From Anaerolineaceae bacterium (GTDB lineage: Bacteria > Chloroflexota > Anaerolineae > Aggregatilineales > Phototrophicaceae), in assembly GCA_020634135.1 (NCBI GenBank), contig JACKCG010000007.1:1-64000 (forward strand): 64,000 bases of DNA, written 5' to 3'. How positions within the stretch are numbered: position 1 is the first letter of the stretch; every line of letters starts with the position of its first letter. The position numbers and the translations under genes are program-made. The notes beneath the pieces were generated by a model. It made no database searches. It saw only the letters and a program-made list of their open reading frames with translations, and was not told where the DNA came from. Positions 1 through 9,148 of this stretch are shown here, piece after piece.

Positions 1-16
1 CCAGGGGTATGTTTTG

Positions 17-307
17 ATGCAAGGCATTACCCGTGCGATGGCGTCACGCTTTGATACTATTTCCGAGCAAATCCCCGAATTGTCTACACGAGCAGTCATC
101 ACAAAAGTAGTGGCGGATATAATCGGTATCGTGGGCGGGATTCTCATACTCATCCTGGGTTTGTTTCTTCTTTACGCGATTATCAGTGGATACTCGGACA
201 GCATCCCGGTCTTTCTTTTCTGTCTGATTGCGCCGATTGTCATGGTATTCCTTGCCTGGAAGTTCAATATGCCCAATAGGGCCGGGATGGAACATCAAAA
301 AGTATGA
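17..307 (+). CDS. Small two-helix membrane protein, function unknown
   Basis: A 96-residue protein with a polar N-terminus of about 35 residues followed by two hydrophobic segments (about residues 37-58 and 64-80), so probably a small inner-membrane protein. ATG at 17 follows a plausible AGGGG ribosome binding site at 3-7, but the frame stays open to the left window edge, so this could also be the C-terminal end of a longer protein. I recognise no family. It faces away from tRNA-Asp, and the 200 bases after it hold no other gene on this strand. An antisense reading frame over the same bases lacks membrane or domain features and was not called. Confidence 0.45.
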   Translation: MQGITRAMASRFDTISEQIPELSTRAVITKVVADIIGIVGGILILILGLFLLYAIISGYSDSIPVFLFCLIAPIVMVFLAWKFNMPNRAGMEHQKV

Positions 308-478
308 TGAAGTATGGATGCTGCTGAAATGGGTAGAATAGAGGCGTTCTTCAAATCGCAGGGAAAAACCAGCACTGCAAAAACTCGCCAAAATGCAGTT
401 CTGAATTATGTCTAGCCAAAGGGCGTAATTGGTACATAAGTTGCCCCCGCGATCTATATGTTATAGGATGAAAAAGAA

Positions 479-510
479 AAGAGCTTCTCGGCTAAAATTG
501 AGAAGCTCTT
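479..510 (-). terminator. Intrinsic terminator after tRNA-Asp
   Basis: A perfect 11-bp inverted repeat (479-489 with 500-510, 10-base loop) is followed on the minus strand by a run of T broken by one C (from 471-480). It lies 17 bases past the 3' end of tRNA-Asp and most likely ends that transcript. Confidence 0.85.
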
Positions 511-526
511 TATCCTATAGTCTTTT

Positions 527-600
527 CGGGAGTGACGGGATTCGAACCCGCGATCTCTGCCTTGACAGGGCAGTATGCTAAACCGCTGCACCACACCCCC
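527..600 (-). tRNA. tRNA-Asp (anticodon GUC)
   Basis: The minus strand folds as a complete 74-nt cloverleaf. The acceptor stem pairs GGGGGUG with CACUCCC (one G-U pair), the discriminator base is G, the anticodon stem CUGCC/GGCAG encloses loop CUGUCAA with anticodon GUC, and the T arm carries the standard GUUCGAAU loop. No CCA is encoded. An intrinsic terminator follows at 479-510. I see no integrase or repeated 3' end nearby that would mark an integration site. Confidence 0.96.
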
Positions 601-656
601 TAGTTTTGATTGTTTTGGTAGTATAGCAACGTCCCTGCAGGATTGTCAAGAGAAAA

Positions 657-1649
657 TCATAGCTCTTTTTCAATTTCCTCAATTAAGGCGGATGAAGTGC
701 CATTCGCTCGATAGCCTCCCTTGCCTTTGGATAAATACTCCATATAAGTCTTTGCACTTAAATCGTTCTGTAGATAGTCCCAGAACTCTCCGGCAGCCCG
801 TGAAGCCGGAAAGCGTTGGCTGCGAATGAAATATAGATCACGCTTTAGCGACATGCCCTCAACCTCGACTTCAATCACCCGCCCCAGCGCCAGCGAGTGC
901 GCTGCGGCCAACCGGGAGACAAAGGCAATGCCAATGCCCTCCTCAACCGCCGAAACAATAGATTCCGCGTTCCCGAGTACCATCGCCACATTCAGCATAT
1001 CTTCAGAAATATTCCGTACAGCCAGCTCTCTCATTAACACACTATAAGTGCCGGAAATCTGATCGCGCATAACGATTTCCGTATCCAGCAAATCGTCCAC
1101 ATAGACACGCCGAAAGCGAGACCAGGGATGGTTAGGACAGGTAATCAGAATCACCTCATCGGTGAAGATCGGCCAACTGATCAGATCATGATGCTCAATC
1201 TGCTTACTGCTGACCCCAAAATTGATCTTATTATCGGCCAACCGCCGCAGAACACCATCCCGGCTGGTGACTTGAACATCAATCCGAACCTGCGGAAACC
1301 GGTTTCGGAAACGGGCGATTAATCCAGGCAGGATATATTTACCGGAAGTCGTTGAACAACCGATCTGAATCCGCCCAATGACTGCCCCATGCAGAGAAGC
1401 CATCGTCTCTTCCAGGCGATTGGCATTTGCCAGCAATTCTCGCGCCAAGGGCAGTAGAGTCTCCCCTGCCGCAGTCAAACGAATCGTACGGCCATAACGC
1501 ACAAACAACTCAGTCTTCAACCGCCGTTCCAGGTTCTGTATTGTTTGACTGATGGCGGGTTGGGAAAGGTGAAGTATTCGCCCAGCCTTACTGAAGCTTG
1601 ATTGTTCGGCCGCAGTCGTAAAAATATTGAGTTCGTGAAGGTTGAGCAT
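657..1649 (-). CDS. LysR-family transcriptional regulator
   Basis: A 330-residue regulator with an N-terminal winged helix-turn-helix (motif SQPAISQTIQNLERRL at about residues 28-43 from this start) and a substrate-binding domain, including the segment GIGIAFVSRLAA typical of the family. The overall pattern (FTTAAEQSSFSKAGRILHLS) resembles the CysB/CbbR branch. I chose ATG 1649 because the LNLHELNIF start matches the family and GGGAG lies about 10 bases upstream; a TTG at 1667 is the alternative. No obvious target operon is adjacent: the tRNA follows and an FHA gene precedes on the same strand. The upstream region contains short inverted repeats that could be its own operators. The C-terminus runs about 30 residues past the usual end. 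Ligand unknown. Confidence 0.93.
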   Translation of the reverse strand: MLNLHELNIFTTAAEQSSFSKAGRILHLSQPAISQTIQNLERRLKTELFVRYGRTIRLTAAGETLLPLARELLANANRLEETMASLHGAVIGRIQIGCSTTSGKYILPGLIARFRNRFPQVRIDVQVTSRDGVLRRLADNKINFGVSSKQIEHHDLISWPIFTDEVILITCPNHPWSRFRRVYVDDLLDTEIVMRDQISGTYSVLMRELAVRNISEDMLNVAMVLGNAESIVSAVEEGIGIAFVSRLAAAHSLALGRVIEVEVEGMSLKRDLYFIRSQRFPASRAAGEFWDYLQNDLSAKTYMEYLSKGKGGYRANGTSSALIEEIEKEL

Positions 1650-1691
1650 AAGCCAGTCATCTCCCAATATAAGGTCAGCTAACCGTCGTCA

Positions 1692-1769
1692 ATAAGTGAA
1701 TCCAATAGATGATTGTGACACTTATCACTACCGAATATACATAGATTGGGCGAAAATACTTACTGTAAG
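1692..1769. promoter_or_regulatory. Inverted repeats upstream of LysR gene, possible operators
   Basis: Two dyads lie 40-120 bases upstream of the LysR start: ATAAGTG at 1692-1698 facing CACTTAT at 1719-1725 (20-base spacer), and CTTAC-T-GTAAG at 1759-1769. LysR proteins commonly bind interrupted dyads with T-N11-A cores near their own promoters, so autoregulation is plausible. This is inference from position only. Confidence 0.3.
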
Positions 1770-1893
1770 ACATCAACCTTTTGGGGTTACACATTTCCTT
1801 TTTTCTACACAAACCACTGGAAATGGATCTCAATAGTCAAGTAATAACACAGCGTTCCCTCCCTACGCTGTAGTACTCCTCCATTTGCTTGTT

Positions 1894-1928
1894 GGACTAG
1901 ACATGGAAGAATTTCCATGTCTTTGTCC
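1894..1928. terminator. Strong hairpin just past the FHA gene stop
   Basis: AGACATGGAA at 1899-1908 pairs perfectly with TTCCATGTCT at 1913-1922, extended by GGAC (1894-1897) with GTCC (1925-1928). It begins 12 bases beyond the stop of the minus-strand FHA gene. There is no T run on the minus strand, so termination is likely by position but not proven. A second small dyad (ACAGCG 1849-1854 / CGCTGT 1866-1871) follows. Confidence 0.45.
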
Positions 1929-1940
1929 ATTTTAAAGCAT

Positions 1941-3026
1941 TCAGTCATGCGGCTGCGTAGCGAAGATCTCTAGTGGGCTAAAACTCAAAATACGGAGAAA
2001 TGGCAGCATCTGGTCAAGATAGGTTTTCATATCAGAAGGGTCATGCTCGGGTAAGATATGTGCCAGAACATCGACGAGCAGTTGATCCTGAAACTGGTGG
2101 ATAATGTCATGTACCTGTGCTGATATATCCTCAGTGTCCAATGTACGGTCTGCATCTATCCTCGCAGTTTCCGAGGATAATACTCCTGGAGCCTGATTCA
2201 GCCGCCTCTGTTGCAGCAGGTCGTTCGCTTTTCTCCGCCGCCATTCTCGGACAAGCTGCCGCAGAATGAAGACCGCATCCCCCCCACCCCGCAGCCCGAT
2301 AGAAATCACGCCGTCTTCCTGGCTATAGATAATAGATAGGATACTGACCTCTTCAGGTTCACGATGGTGCAACATATCCGCAAAATGCTGCAAATCAATC
2401 AGCGCGTTGAGGTAAGGCATCAGGTGATTATTGAGCCGAGCCGCCGTTAGTCCGGGGGAAGCCGGATACTGCGATAAAAGTGGATTCATAATCAGAGTAA
2501 AATGCTGCTCGTCAATCCGCTTCTGGCTCTGACCCGAGAAGAAATAGGCAAAAATCAAAAGCTGACCTAACCGGATCATATCCCCGCTGTAAAGCTGATA
2601 CGGCGAATCAGGTTCCAGCGGTTTCTCGTTGACAAAAGTACCGTTGGCACTGTTTAGATCGGTCAGGAAGTAGGCATTCCCTGAAAGCGTGATCTGGGCG
2701 TGCTGCCGACTGACACCTAGGGTATGCCCACCGTAATCAACCAGGTCAATAACAGGGGCGTTTTCCTGTTTGATCTGCCGGCCGAGGATAACCTGCTCCG
2801 CATGTTTGAAAACGATACATTGTTTATAGCCTGCGATATATAGAACAAGGCCATCTTCATGCTGGTGCAGAAGCTGTTCAATGTACGCCTGTTCCGTGTA
2901 ATCCGCTGGCTTTTCCGGCTTAATTAAAATAGCAGGGCGTATTAATGCCTCACCGCAGTAGGCGCATTGTGTGACATCCGCCCGGTTGCGACGGTGGCAT
3001 ACGGGGCAAATCAAAGAATCAACCAT
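1941..3026 (-). CDS. Zinc-ribbon FHA-domain protein (paralogue 1)
   Basis: A 361-residue cytoplasmic protein. Cys7, Cys10, Cys21 and Cys24 form an N-terminal zinc ribbon. An FHA domain follows at about 78-160 with the core phosphothreonine-binding motifs GR (82-83), SRQH (106-109) and NGTFVN (128-133). The C-terminal 200 residues match no family I know but resemble the same part of the paralogue at 7853-8965. FHA domains bind phosphothreonine peptides, so the likely partner is the kinase encoded just upstream (3205-7680), as substrate or adaptor; this is inferred from context. ATG 3026 is preferred over TTG 3032 because GAGGG lies 9 bases upstream. A 178-base gap separates it from the kinase gene, so it may have its own promoter. 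Confidence 0.9.
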   Translation of the reverse strand: MVDSLICPVCHRRNRADVTQCAYCGEALIRPAILIKPEKPADYTEQAYIEQLLHQHEDGLVLYIAGYKQCIVFKHAEQVILGRQIKQENAPVIDLVDYGGHTLGVSRQHAQITLSGNAYFLTDLNSANGTFVNEKPLEPDSPYQLYSGDMIRLGQLLIFAYFFSGQSQKRIDEQHFTLIMNPLLSQYPASPGLTAARLNNHLMPYLNALIDLQHFADMLHHREPEEVSILSIIYSQEDGVISIGLRGGGDAVFILRQLVREWRRRKANDLLQQRRLNQAPGVLSSETARIDADRTLDTEDISAQVHDIIHQFQDQLLVDVLAHILPEHDPSDMKTYLDQMLPFLRILSFSPLEIFATQPHD

Positions 3027-3204
3027 AGGCAAAACCCTCAGTTGGGATACAAACCATCCCTTGCATCTCCAGTATACGGGGCAGTTGCCTTATATTACGC
3101 GAAATTACGAAAAAATTAGGGAGTCAAGGATAGCCAATCCGTGTTCGAATCGCGTAGATGAGGGCAATAGCGATTACGTTTTATACGTGCAGGAAGATTA
3201 CGGA

Positions 3205-6200
3205 CTAAAACGGCGCAAGGTGTTGGCAGGTCTGGTGAAAAGGTTCATCATGAAAATAACGCTGCCACTCGGCGGCACTCAGGTTACGGTTCGCTATCGT
3301 GCAGGCCTGGCCGCGCCAGGACTCCACCCCGACATCCCAGATTAGGATGCGGGCGTCCCAACCCGCAGAAGCCAGCAAAAGCCCATCAGGGCCGAACGCC
3401 ACGCTAGTCACCCAATCGGTATGTCCGGTCAGCGGCATTCCTAAAGGCTGACCGGCCTGTAAATCCCACAGTACCACTGTTGCATCACGGTAACCCACCG
3501 CCAGCCAGTTTCCATCCGGACTGAAATCAAGGCCAGAGACCCAATCATGGCCGCCGATCAGTGGTTGACGCACCGATTGCTGGGTCGCTATATCCCATAG
3601 AATCACGGACCCGTCCCGACTACCAGACGCCAGCAGCGTTCCGTCCGGGCCAAACACAACCTGCGTCACCACATCGGTATGGGCGGTCAGGGCTTGAACC
3701 GTAGGAGGTGTCACGGACATATCCCATAGCATCACCGCCCCATCACGCCCACCAGCCGCCACTAGCCGATCATCCGGGCTGAAGGCCACCGTCACCAGAC
3801 CCGCCCCTGACCCGATCAGGGGTTCACCGATTGGCTTACCGGTCTGCACGTCCCACAGGATCACTGTGCCATCGTCACTGGCGGACGCCAGACGCTTACC
3901 ATCGGAACTGAACACCACCTGCCAGATTACATCCTGATGCCCCAACAGCGGCTCCAGTGCGGGAAGATGTGTAGCAACATCCCATACCCGCACACTGCCA
4001 TCGCCACTGGATGACGCTAGCAGCACCCCATCCGGGCTGAATGCCACACTGGTCACCTGAGCGGCATGATCTTCCAGAGTTGCCAGGATTGAACCGGATT
4101 GAGCATCCCACAGGCGAATCGTGTTATCACTCCCCTGTCCAGAAGGATCACCGGCAGCAGACGCTAACAGCGTCCCATCCGGGCTGAAGGACAGGCTCGC
4201 AATCGCGTCGGTATGCCCCGTGAAAACCCGTTCATCCAGCATGGCACGCTTCGTATCCCACAAAATCACCGTGCCATCCCCGCCACTGGCGGCTAAGGTG
4301 TGCGTATCATGACCAAATGCGACACTCCACACTGTGCCGCGCTGACCATCCAACGGCGACTCGGCCATCCTACCGGTCATCGTATCCCACAACCGAATCG
4401 TTCCATCATCGCTGGATGAAGCCAGCAGCGTCCCATCCGGGCTGAAGGACAGGCTACGGATATAATCCGTATGACCACTGTCAATTTCCCGGATAACGTC
4501 CCACGTCGTGGTATCCCACAGGATGATCCTGCCGTCTATATCACTGGATGCAAGCCGCTTTCCATCCGGGCTGAAGACCAAACTCAGTATCCAGTTCTGA
4601 TGCCCAAAAAGCGGCTCATTCAGTGGCATACCCGTAGCGACATCCCATAAGATGATCGTCGCGTCGGCACTGCCGGAAGCCAGTATCTTACCGTCCGGGC
4701 TGAAGGCCACACTGTAGACCGTGTCCTCATGCCCAGCCAGCGGCGCAAACAAGGCCGTACCGGTTGTGACATCCCACAGGATGATCGTCGTATCCGCGCT
4801 CCCGGACGCCAATAGCTGACCACTCGGGCTGAAGGCCACGCTCCACACCGCATCTTCATGGCCGAGAAGTGGGTCGCCAATGGCTGCTTCCGATGTGACA
4901 TCCCAGAGGCGCACCGTGCCGTCCGCACTACCGGAGGCTAACATGCCACCGTCCGGGTTGAAAGCCACGCTATTCACCCAACCGGTATGACCGTTTAGCG
5001 GGTTGCCTATAGCCTGATGAGTGGCGACATCCCACAGCCGGATCGTTTTATCACGGCTGCCGGAGGCTAACAGCGTCCCATCCACGCTGAAAGCGACGCT
5101 GCGAACTGCGTCCTCATGTCCACTCATGAATGTGACAATTCGCGGATTATTTTCTAACCCCGTGAGCAAGGCGCTGCGGGCTTCAAACGTGTCTACCGTA
5201 TCGAGCGCCTCAAGGCTCAACAACAGGGAGAGATCAAGTTGATCCAGGTTCGTCAGAGCAGTAGAAGCCAATTCGCGGGAACGTGCAATCCGGCTTTGTA
5301 GGTCGGCGCGATCCCGTTCGGCAATCGCCTGGTTCTGCCGATCAAAGGCGAAAGCCGCCAGCGCCAGCGCTACGATGGAGAAAATCACCAGAGTCAGGAT
5401 AAACAACCGCAGCCGGTTGCGCCCCCTGACCCGCAGCGCGAGCCCGGCTTGCACATAGGCTGCTTCATCCGCATTCAATGCAAAATCAGACTTCGCGGTT
5501 AATCCCTCAAATTGTTCCAATCGTGCACCCGTCGCCAGATAGCTGGCATCCCGGTTAGTATGCAACCATTCAGTCGTTGCCACCGCTAAGCGCCGGTATA
5601 CGCGCAAATCATCACGGCTAGTCTCAACCCAGTCACGGAACTGCACCCAGGCCTGAATGAGAGACTCATGGGCGATTTCAACCGTTGGGGTACGTGTATT
5701 GGGGTCACGGTCAAATGTCAGTAGACGCGACTTGCCAAATTGATCCAGAACCTGCTGGATAACCGCCCGATCCGCACCAACCGCCATCAATTCCGGCCAT
5801 AACGTCCGCCGCCGGGTGGCATCCGTCCCATCGCCAAGGGTGACCAAACGCAGCAATAGTCTCCGAGCGATAAGCTGCTGCTGTGCATCCAACGCTTGAT
5901 AGAGTTCCTCAGCACGCTGGGCCAGCGCACCGGAGACACCACCAATCTGGTGATAAGCCTCCTGTTTGAGGACCATGCCGTCGCGCTGCTCAAACATCTC
6001 AGTCAAGGTGTATTGAAGAAGGGGTAGTGAACCCGGTTGTTCGCCCACTTCGGCTACTAATGCAGCCACCAGGCCACGTTCCAATGTCACACTGATACGC
6101 TTTGCCGGGCCGACAATCGCCTGCTCCAATTCAACCGGCGACAAAGGCAGCACCACTTCCGTATGCTGTCGCATCAGGTCGCCAAAGATCGGATTCAGCA

Positions 6201-7680
6201 AAGGCCGGTCATAAAAATCCGCCCGTAGCGTAATCACCACGCGTAAGCGGCTGTTTTCATCCGTCACCGCATAAGCCAGGCTGTTCAGGAAAAACGAACG
6301 TGCTGCTTCGTCCTGAACTAGCGTAAACAATTCTTCAAACTGGTCAATGACTAACACCAGTTCGCTATCGTCCCCAGGAAGCACCTGTTGGACTGCCCAG
6401 GAGAGGCCTTTTTCATCCTGCCGCAACCGTTTTAACAGGATGTCAGACACATTAGAAGCCACACCCAACAAGACGGCGTTCAGCTCCTCAAATGGGTCTT
6501 GCGAGGGAACCATCACCGCCGTAAACCAGTCCGAGGAGTCGATTTCCAGGCCGCGTCGCAAAGTCGGGATTAACCCAGCCTTCACGACGCTTGACTTCCC
6601 CGAACCACTGGGGCCAACTACTGCCAAGAAACGCTCAGACTGCCCTAATCTGTACACCAACCGTTGTATGAGATCGTCCCGACCAAAGAAATTCGGAGCA
6701 TCCGCTTCTTCAAAAGGGCGCAGCCCCTTATAAGGATTGGTAATCTGCAAAGCCGCCGTAAGAATACCGGTTCCTAATGGGTCGGTGCCTTGCGAAGAGG
6801 ACTGCGATGGCGGGCGCGGCGTCCCCATGTCAATAATGGTTGCTTCCAGGTTTTGCTGCTGCCCAACCGCCTGGCGAAAGTCCGCCGCGAAACTCAGAAC
6901 ATCCTGGTAACGTGCTTCGGGACGTTTGGCTGTCGCCCGCCAGATCACCATATTTAAGGTCTCCGGCAATTCTGGCCGGAACACCTGGAGCGGCGGCATG
7001 GGATCATTCAATTGCTGACTGATAATCTCTGTTGTTGTCGGGTTGCTGAAAGGAAGCTGCCCGGTAAGCATCTCATAGACTACAATACCCAGGCTGTAAA
7101 TATCGCTGCGGGGGGTATTCGGCTCGCGCAGAATACGCTCTGGGGGAAGATAGTGAGGCGAACCAAACAAAGGTTCTTCCTTAGGGTTGCTCTGATTGTG
7201 CTTGAGTTCAGTGGCGATGCCAAAATCGGAGAGATAAGCGTTATGTTGTTCGTCTAGCAGAATGTTATCGGGTTTGATATCCCGGTGGATCACGTCCTGC
7301 CGATGCGCAACTATCAATGCGGAGGCAATCTGATCAAGCATCTGGGCACATGCCTTCAGATTCCAGGTACCCACTTCCAGTGCCTTACGCAGGTTGCCGC
7401 CTCGTAACCAGCGCATGACCAAATAGGCGCTATCTGGTTCACGCCAGAAATCATAGAGCGGCACGATATACGGATGTTCCAGTCTGGCGACTAGCTGCGC
7501 TTCGACCTCAAAACGGCGGATAAAATCAGGATGATTGGCGTATTCAGGGAGAATGATCTTGATCGCAACCTCGCGGTCAACCACCGGTTGGTGGGCACGG
7601 TAGACAGCGCCAAAGCCCCCCGCCCCGACCCGCTTTCGTAAGACATACCCTCTGATCTCTTTACCACCCAAATCGGCCAT
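3205..7680 (-). CDS. Ser/Thr kinase - nSTAND NTPase - WD40 protein
   Basis: A 1491-residue multidomain protein. Residues 10-270 are a Hanks-type kinase: Gly-rich loop GAGGFGAVY, Lys41, HRDIKPDN (132-139), DFG (152-154). Residues 315-700 are an nSTAND-type P-loop NTPase: NPYKGLRPFEE entry motif, Walker A GPSGSGKS (356-363), Walker B LVLVIDQFEE (441-450). One membrane helix follows at about 757-779, then a short linker and about 14 WD40 repeats (852-1465), enough for two seven-bladed propellers. All key kinase residues are present, so it should be active. If the kinase and NTPase are cytoplasmic, the single helix would put the propellers outside the membrane, yet WD40 repeats are usually cytoplasmic; the topology is uncertain. 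Flanking FHA proteins probably read its phosphothreonines. Such proteins occur in Chloroflexota, cyanobacteria and actinobacteria in signalling and conflict roles. Confidence 0.95.
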   Translation of the reverse strand: MADLGGKEIRGYVLRKRVGAGGFGAVYRAHQPVVDREVAIKIILPEYANHPDFIRRFEVEAQLVARLEHPYIVPLYDFWREPDSAYLVMRWLRGGNLRKALEVGTWNLKACAQMLDQIASALIVAHRQDVIHRDIKPDNILLDEQHNAYLSDFGIATELKHNQSNPKEEPLFGSPHYLPPERILREPNTPRSDIYSLGIVVYEMLTGQLPFSNPTTTEIISQQLNDPMPPLQVFRPELPETLNMVIWRATAKRPEARYQDVLSFAADFRQAVGQQQNLEATIIDMGTPRPPSQSSSQGTDPLGTGILTAALQITNPYKGLRPFEEADAPNFFGRDDLIQRLVYRLGQSERFLAVVGPSGSGKSSVVKAGLIPTLRRGLEIDSSDWFTAVMVPSQDPFEELNAVLLGVASNVSDILLKRLRQDEKGLSWAVQQVLPGDDSELVLVIDQFEELFTLVQDEAARSFFLNSLAYAVTDENSRLRVVITLRADFYDRPLLNPIFGDLMRQHTEVVLPLSPVELEQAIVGPAKRISVTLERGLVAALVAEVGEQPGSLPLLQYTLTEMFEQRDGMVLKQEAYHQIGGVSGALAQRAEELYQALDAQQQLIARRLLLRLVTLGDGTDATRRRTLWPELMAVGADRAVIQQVLDQFGKSRLLTFDRDPNTRTPTVEIAHESLIQAWVQFRDWVETSRDDLRVYRRLAVATTEWLHTNRDASYLATGARLEQFEGLTAKSDFALNADEAAYVQAGLALRVRGRNRLRLFILTLVIFSIVALALAAFAFDRQNQAIAERDRADLQSRIARSRELASTALTNLDQLDLSLLLSLEALDTVDTFEARSALLTGLENNPRIVTFMSGHEDAVRSVAFSVDGTLLASGSRDKTIRLWDVATHQAIGNPLNGHTGWVNSVAFNPDGGMLASGSADGTVRLWDVTSEAAIGDPLLGHEDAVWSVAFSPSGQLLASGSADTTIILWDVTTGTALFAPLAGHEDTVYSVAFSPDGKILASGSADATIILWDVATGMPLNEPLFGHQNWILSLVFSPDGKRLASSDIDGRIILWDTTTWDVIREIDSGHTDYIRSLSFSPDGTLLASSSDDGTIRLWDTMTGRMAESPLDGQRGTVWSVAFGHDTHTLAASGGDGTVILWDTKRAMLDERVFTGHTDAIASLSFSPDGTLLASAAGDPSGQGSDNTIRLWDAQSGSILATLEDHAAQVTSVAFSPDGVLLASSSGDGSVRVWDVATHLPALEPLLGHQDVIWQVVFSSDGKRLASASDDGTVILWDVQTGKPIGEPLIGSGAGLVTVAFSPDDRLVAAGGRDGAVMLWDMSVTPPTVQALTAHTDVVTQVVFGPDGTLLASGSRDGSVILWDIATQQSVRQPLIGGHDWVSGLDFSPDGNWLAVGYRDATVVLWDLQAGQPLGMPLTGHTDWVTSVAFGPDGLLLASAGWDARILIWDVGVESWRGQACTIANRNLSAAEWQRYFHDEPFHQTCQHLAPF
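3340..5130 (-). repeat. About 14 tandem WD40 repeat units (coding)
   Basis: The 3' 1.8 kb of the kinase gene is a tandem array of roughly 120-140-base units, each encoding a blade of the form GH-x-SVAFSPDG-x-LLASGS-x-D-x-I-x-LWD. Neighbouring units are strikingly alike (for example around 4620-4940), suggesting recent amplification by recombination. Confidence 0.85.
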
Positions 7681-7852
7681 GCGGAAATATCAAAATCCTC
7701 AGTCAACTCATAACCCTACAATCATGTATACCACAACGAGGCCATTCAGAGAAATCAACCAGATGCCGCATTACAGTGAAGTCTCGAAAATATCCACCCA
7801 AATCGTAGAGGCGTGCCGCAGCACGCCCCCGATGAAGCCATACGAAACCGCC

Positions 7853-8965
7853 TTACTCCGGCGATATTTCCAGGGATGACGTGCTCAAAATCCGCAGATG
7901 AGGGATCAATCGGTTGCGATAGGCATCCTCTTCCGATGCAGAAAGCTGCCCACCAATCTGCGCCAGCGCTGCTGGCACCAGTTCCGCCTCAAAATGCTCC
8001 ATAATCGCTTGGATCTGACCCGCCAGGGCCTCAGGTGAAAGTGTGGACTCATCATCCTGAATCGCCGACGTATGCTGCGCCGGGAACTCCAGAGTTTCCT
8101 GCCCGGCAGAATCTTCCGGTCTTGACTCCATTTGTGACGCATCCCTCAATGAACCAACCCCATTTTTCCGTCGCCAGGGCAAAATCACATCCCGTAAAAG
8201 CAGGACAGCATCCAAAGCGCCGCTGAGTCCGACTGTGATCTGGGCGGTATCGCTGGTCAGCGACAAAATACGGATTTCAACCACCCGCTTATCGCGAACA
8301 GTATCAATACTATACTGAAGTTCGGCTAAGGCATGAAGGAAAGGAGTCAGATCGTTTGTCAGGCGGGTCATGGTCAGACCAGAGGGTGAAATCATCCCCT
8401 CTGGCAGGAGAGGATTCACAACCAGAGTCATGTATTGCTCTAACACCCTTGGCTGTCCCTGTCGTGACTGGTAATACACAAACAGGATAAGCTGCCCGAG
8501 CCGTACCAGATCGCCATTATATAAAGTGTGCGAGGTATATGGCTGCAAACGGGTTTCATTCACAAATGTACCGTTGGTGCTGTTCATATCCTCAAGCGCA
8601 TAATGCCCGTTATCCTGCGCTTTTATCACCGCATGCTGACGACTGACTCCCAATGACGATGCGCCATAGGGAGTTAGGTCGAAGGCAGAGACTCCGGAAG
8701 ACTCGGCCTGTCGCCCTAAAATAACCTTCTTCATATTCTTCAGCACTACCGGTTGTTTTTGACCGGCGATAATCAACACTAAGCCATCATAGTACCGGTG
8801 CAGCAGAAAGTCTAAATGCTCTTGAACAGTTTCACCCGTCAGTTGTTCAGGGATGATAATCGTTACCGGCGCTTGCAGGGTTTCACCACAATAAGCGCAT
8901 TGAGTAGCGTCTGGCTTGTTTTGTCGATGGCAGACGGGACAGATATGGGAATCTTCGGCAGACAT
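7853..8965 (-). CDS. Zinc-ribbon FHA-domain protein (paralogue 2)
   Basis: A 370-residue paralogue of the 1941-3026 product, on the other side of the kinase gene. The zinc ribbon uses Cys9, Cys12, Cys23 and Cys26; the FHA domain spans about 80-165 with GR (84-85), SRQH (108-111) and NGTFVN (131-136). The C-terminal region ends in acidic and helical segments and is less conserved than the FHA part. ATG 8965 is preceded by AGGAGAGG at 6 bases, a strong site. A 172-base gap separates its stop from the kinase start, so the three genes are co-oriented but loosely spaced. Probable role: phosphothreonine-dependent adaptor of the neighbouring kinase (inference). The ligand of the zinc ribbon is unknown. 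Confidence 0.9.
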   Translation of the reverse strand: MSAEDSHICPVCHRQNKPDATQCAYCGETLQAPVTIIIPEQLTGETVQEHLDFLLHRYYDGLVLIIAGQKQPVVLKNMKKVILGRQAESSGVSAFDLTPYGASSLGVSRQHAVIKAQDNGHYALEDMNSTNGTFVNETRLQPYTSHTLYNGDLVRLGQLILFVYYQSRQGQPRVLEQYMTLVVNPLLPEGMISPSGLTMTRLTNDLTPFLHALAELQYSIDTVRDKRVVEIRILSLTSDTAQITVGLSGALDAVLLLRDVILPWRRKNGVGSLRDASQMESRPEDSAGQETLEFPAQHTSAIQDDESTLSPEALAGQIQAIMEHFEAELVPAALAQIGGQLSASEEDAYRNRLIPHLRILSTSSLEISPE

Positions 8966-9073
8966 GAAAAACCTCTCCTGGATAGCAGGGACCCCTGAGA
9001 GGTTCCCTCAACCAGACCTCAGTTGATAAAATGTTGTGAATTGCAAAAACAATTACAGCTCTCAAAACTTACC

Positions 9074-9107
9074 AAAAAGGCCAAAATAGAGGATCTATTC
9101 CGGCCTT
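9074..9107 (-). terminator. Intrinsic terminator after the SH3/FecR-like gene
   Basis: AAGGCC (9077-9082) pairs with GGCCTT (9102-9107) around a nested dyad AATAGA/TCTATT. On the minus strand the stem is followed by TTTTT (9074-9078). It lies 42 bases past the stop at 9149 and separates that gene from the FHA gene. Confidence 0.75.
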
Positions 9108-9148
9108 CTCATTTTTCAATTCAGGGTGACGACAAAGTCAGTCGTCCA

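Noticed and set aside
527..600. tRNA-Asp as an integration site for a mobile element
   Set aside because: No integrase, direct repeat of the tRNA 3' end or phage-like gene lies within the nearby sequence.
3340..5130. Possible CRISPR-like regular repeats
   Set aside because: The periodicity is that of WD40 codons inside one reading frame, not repeats with spacers.
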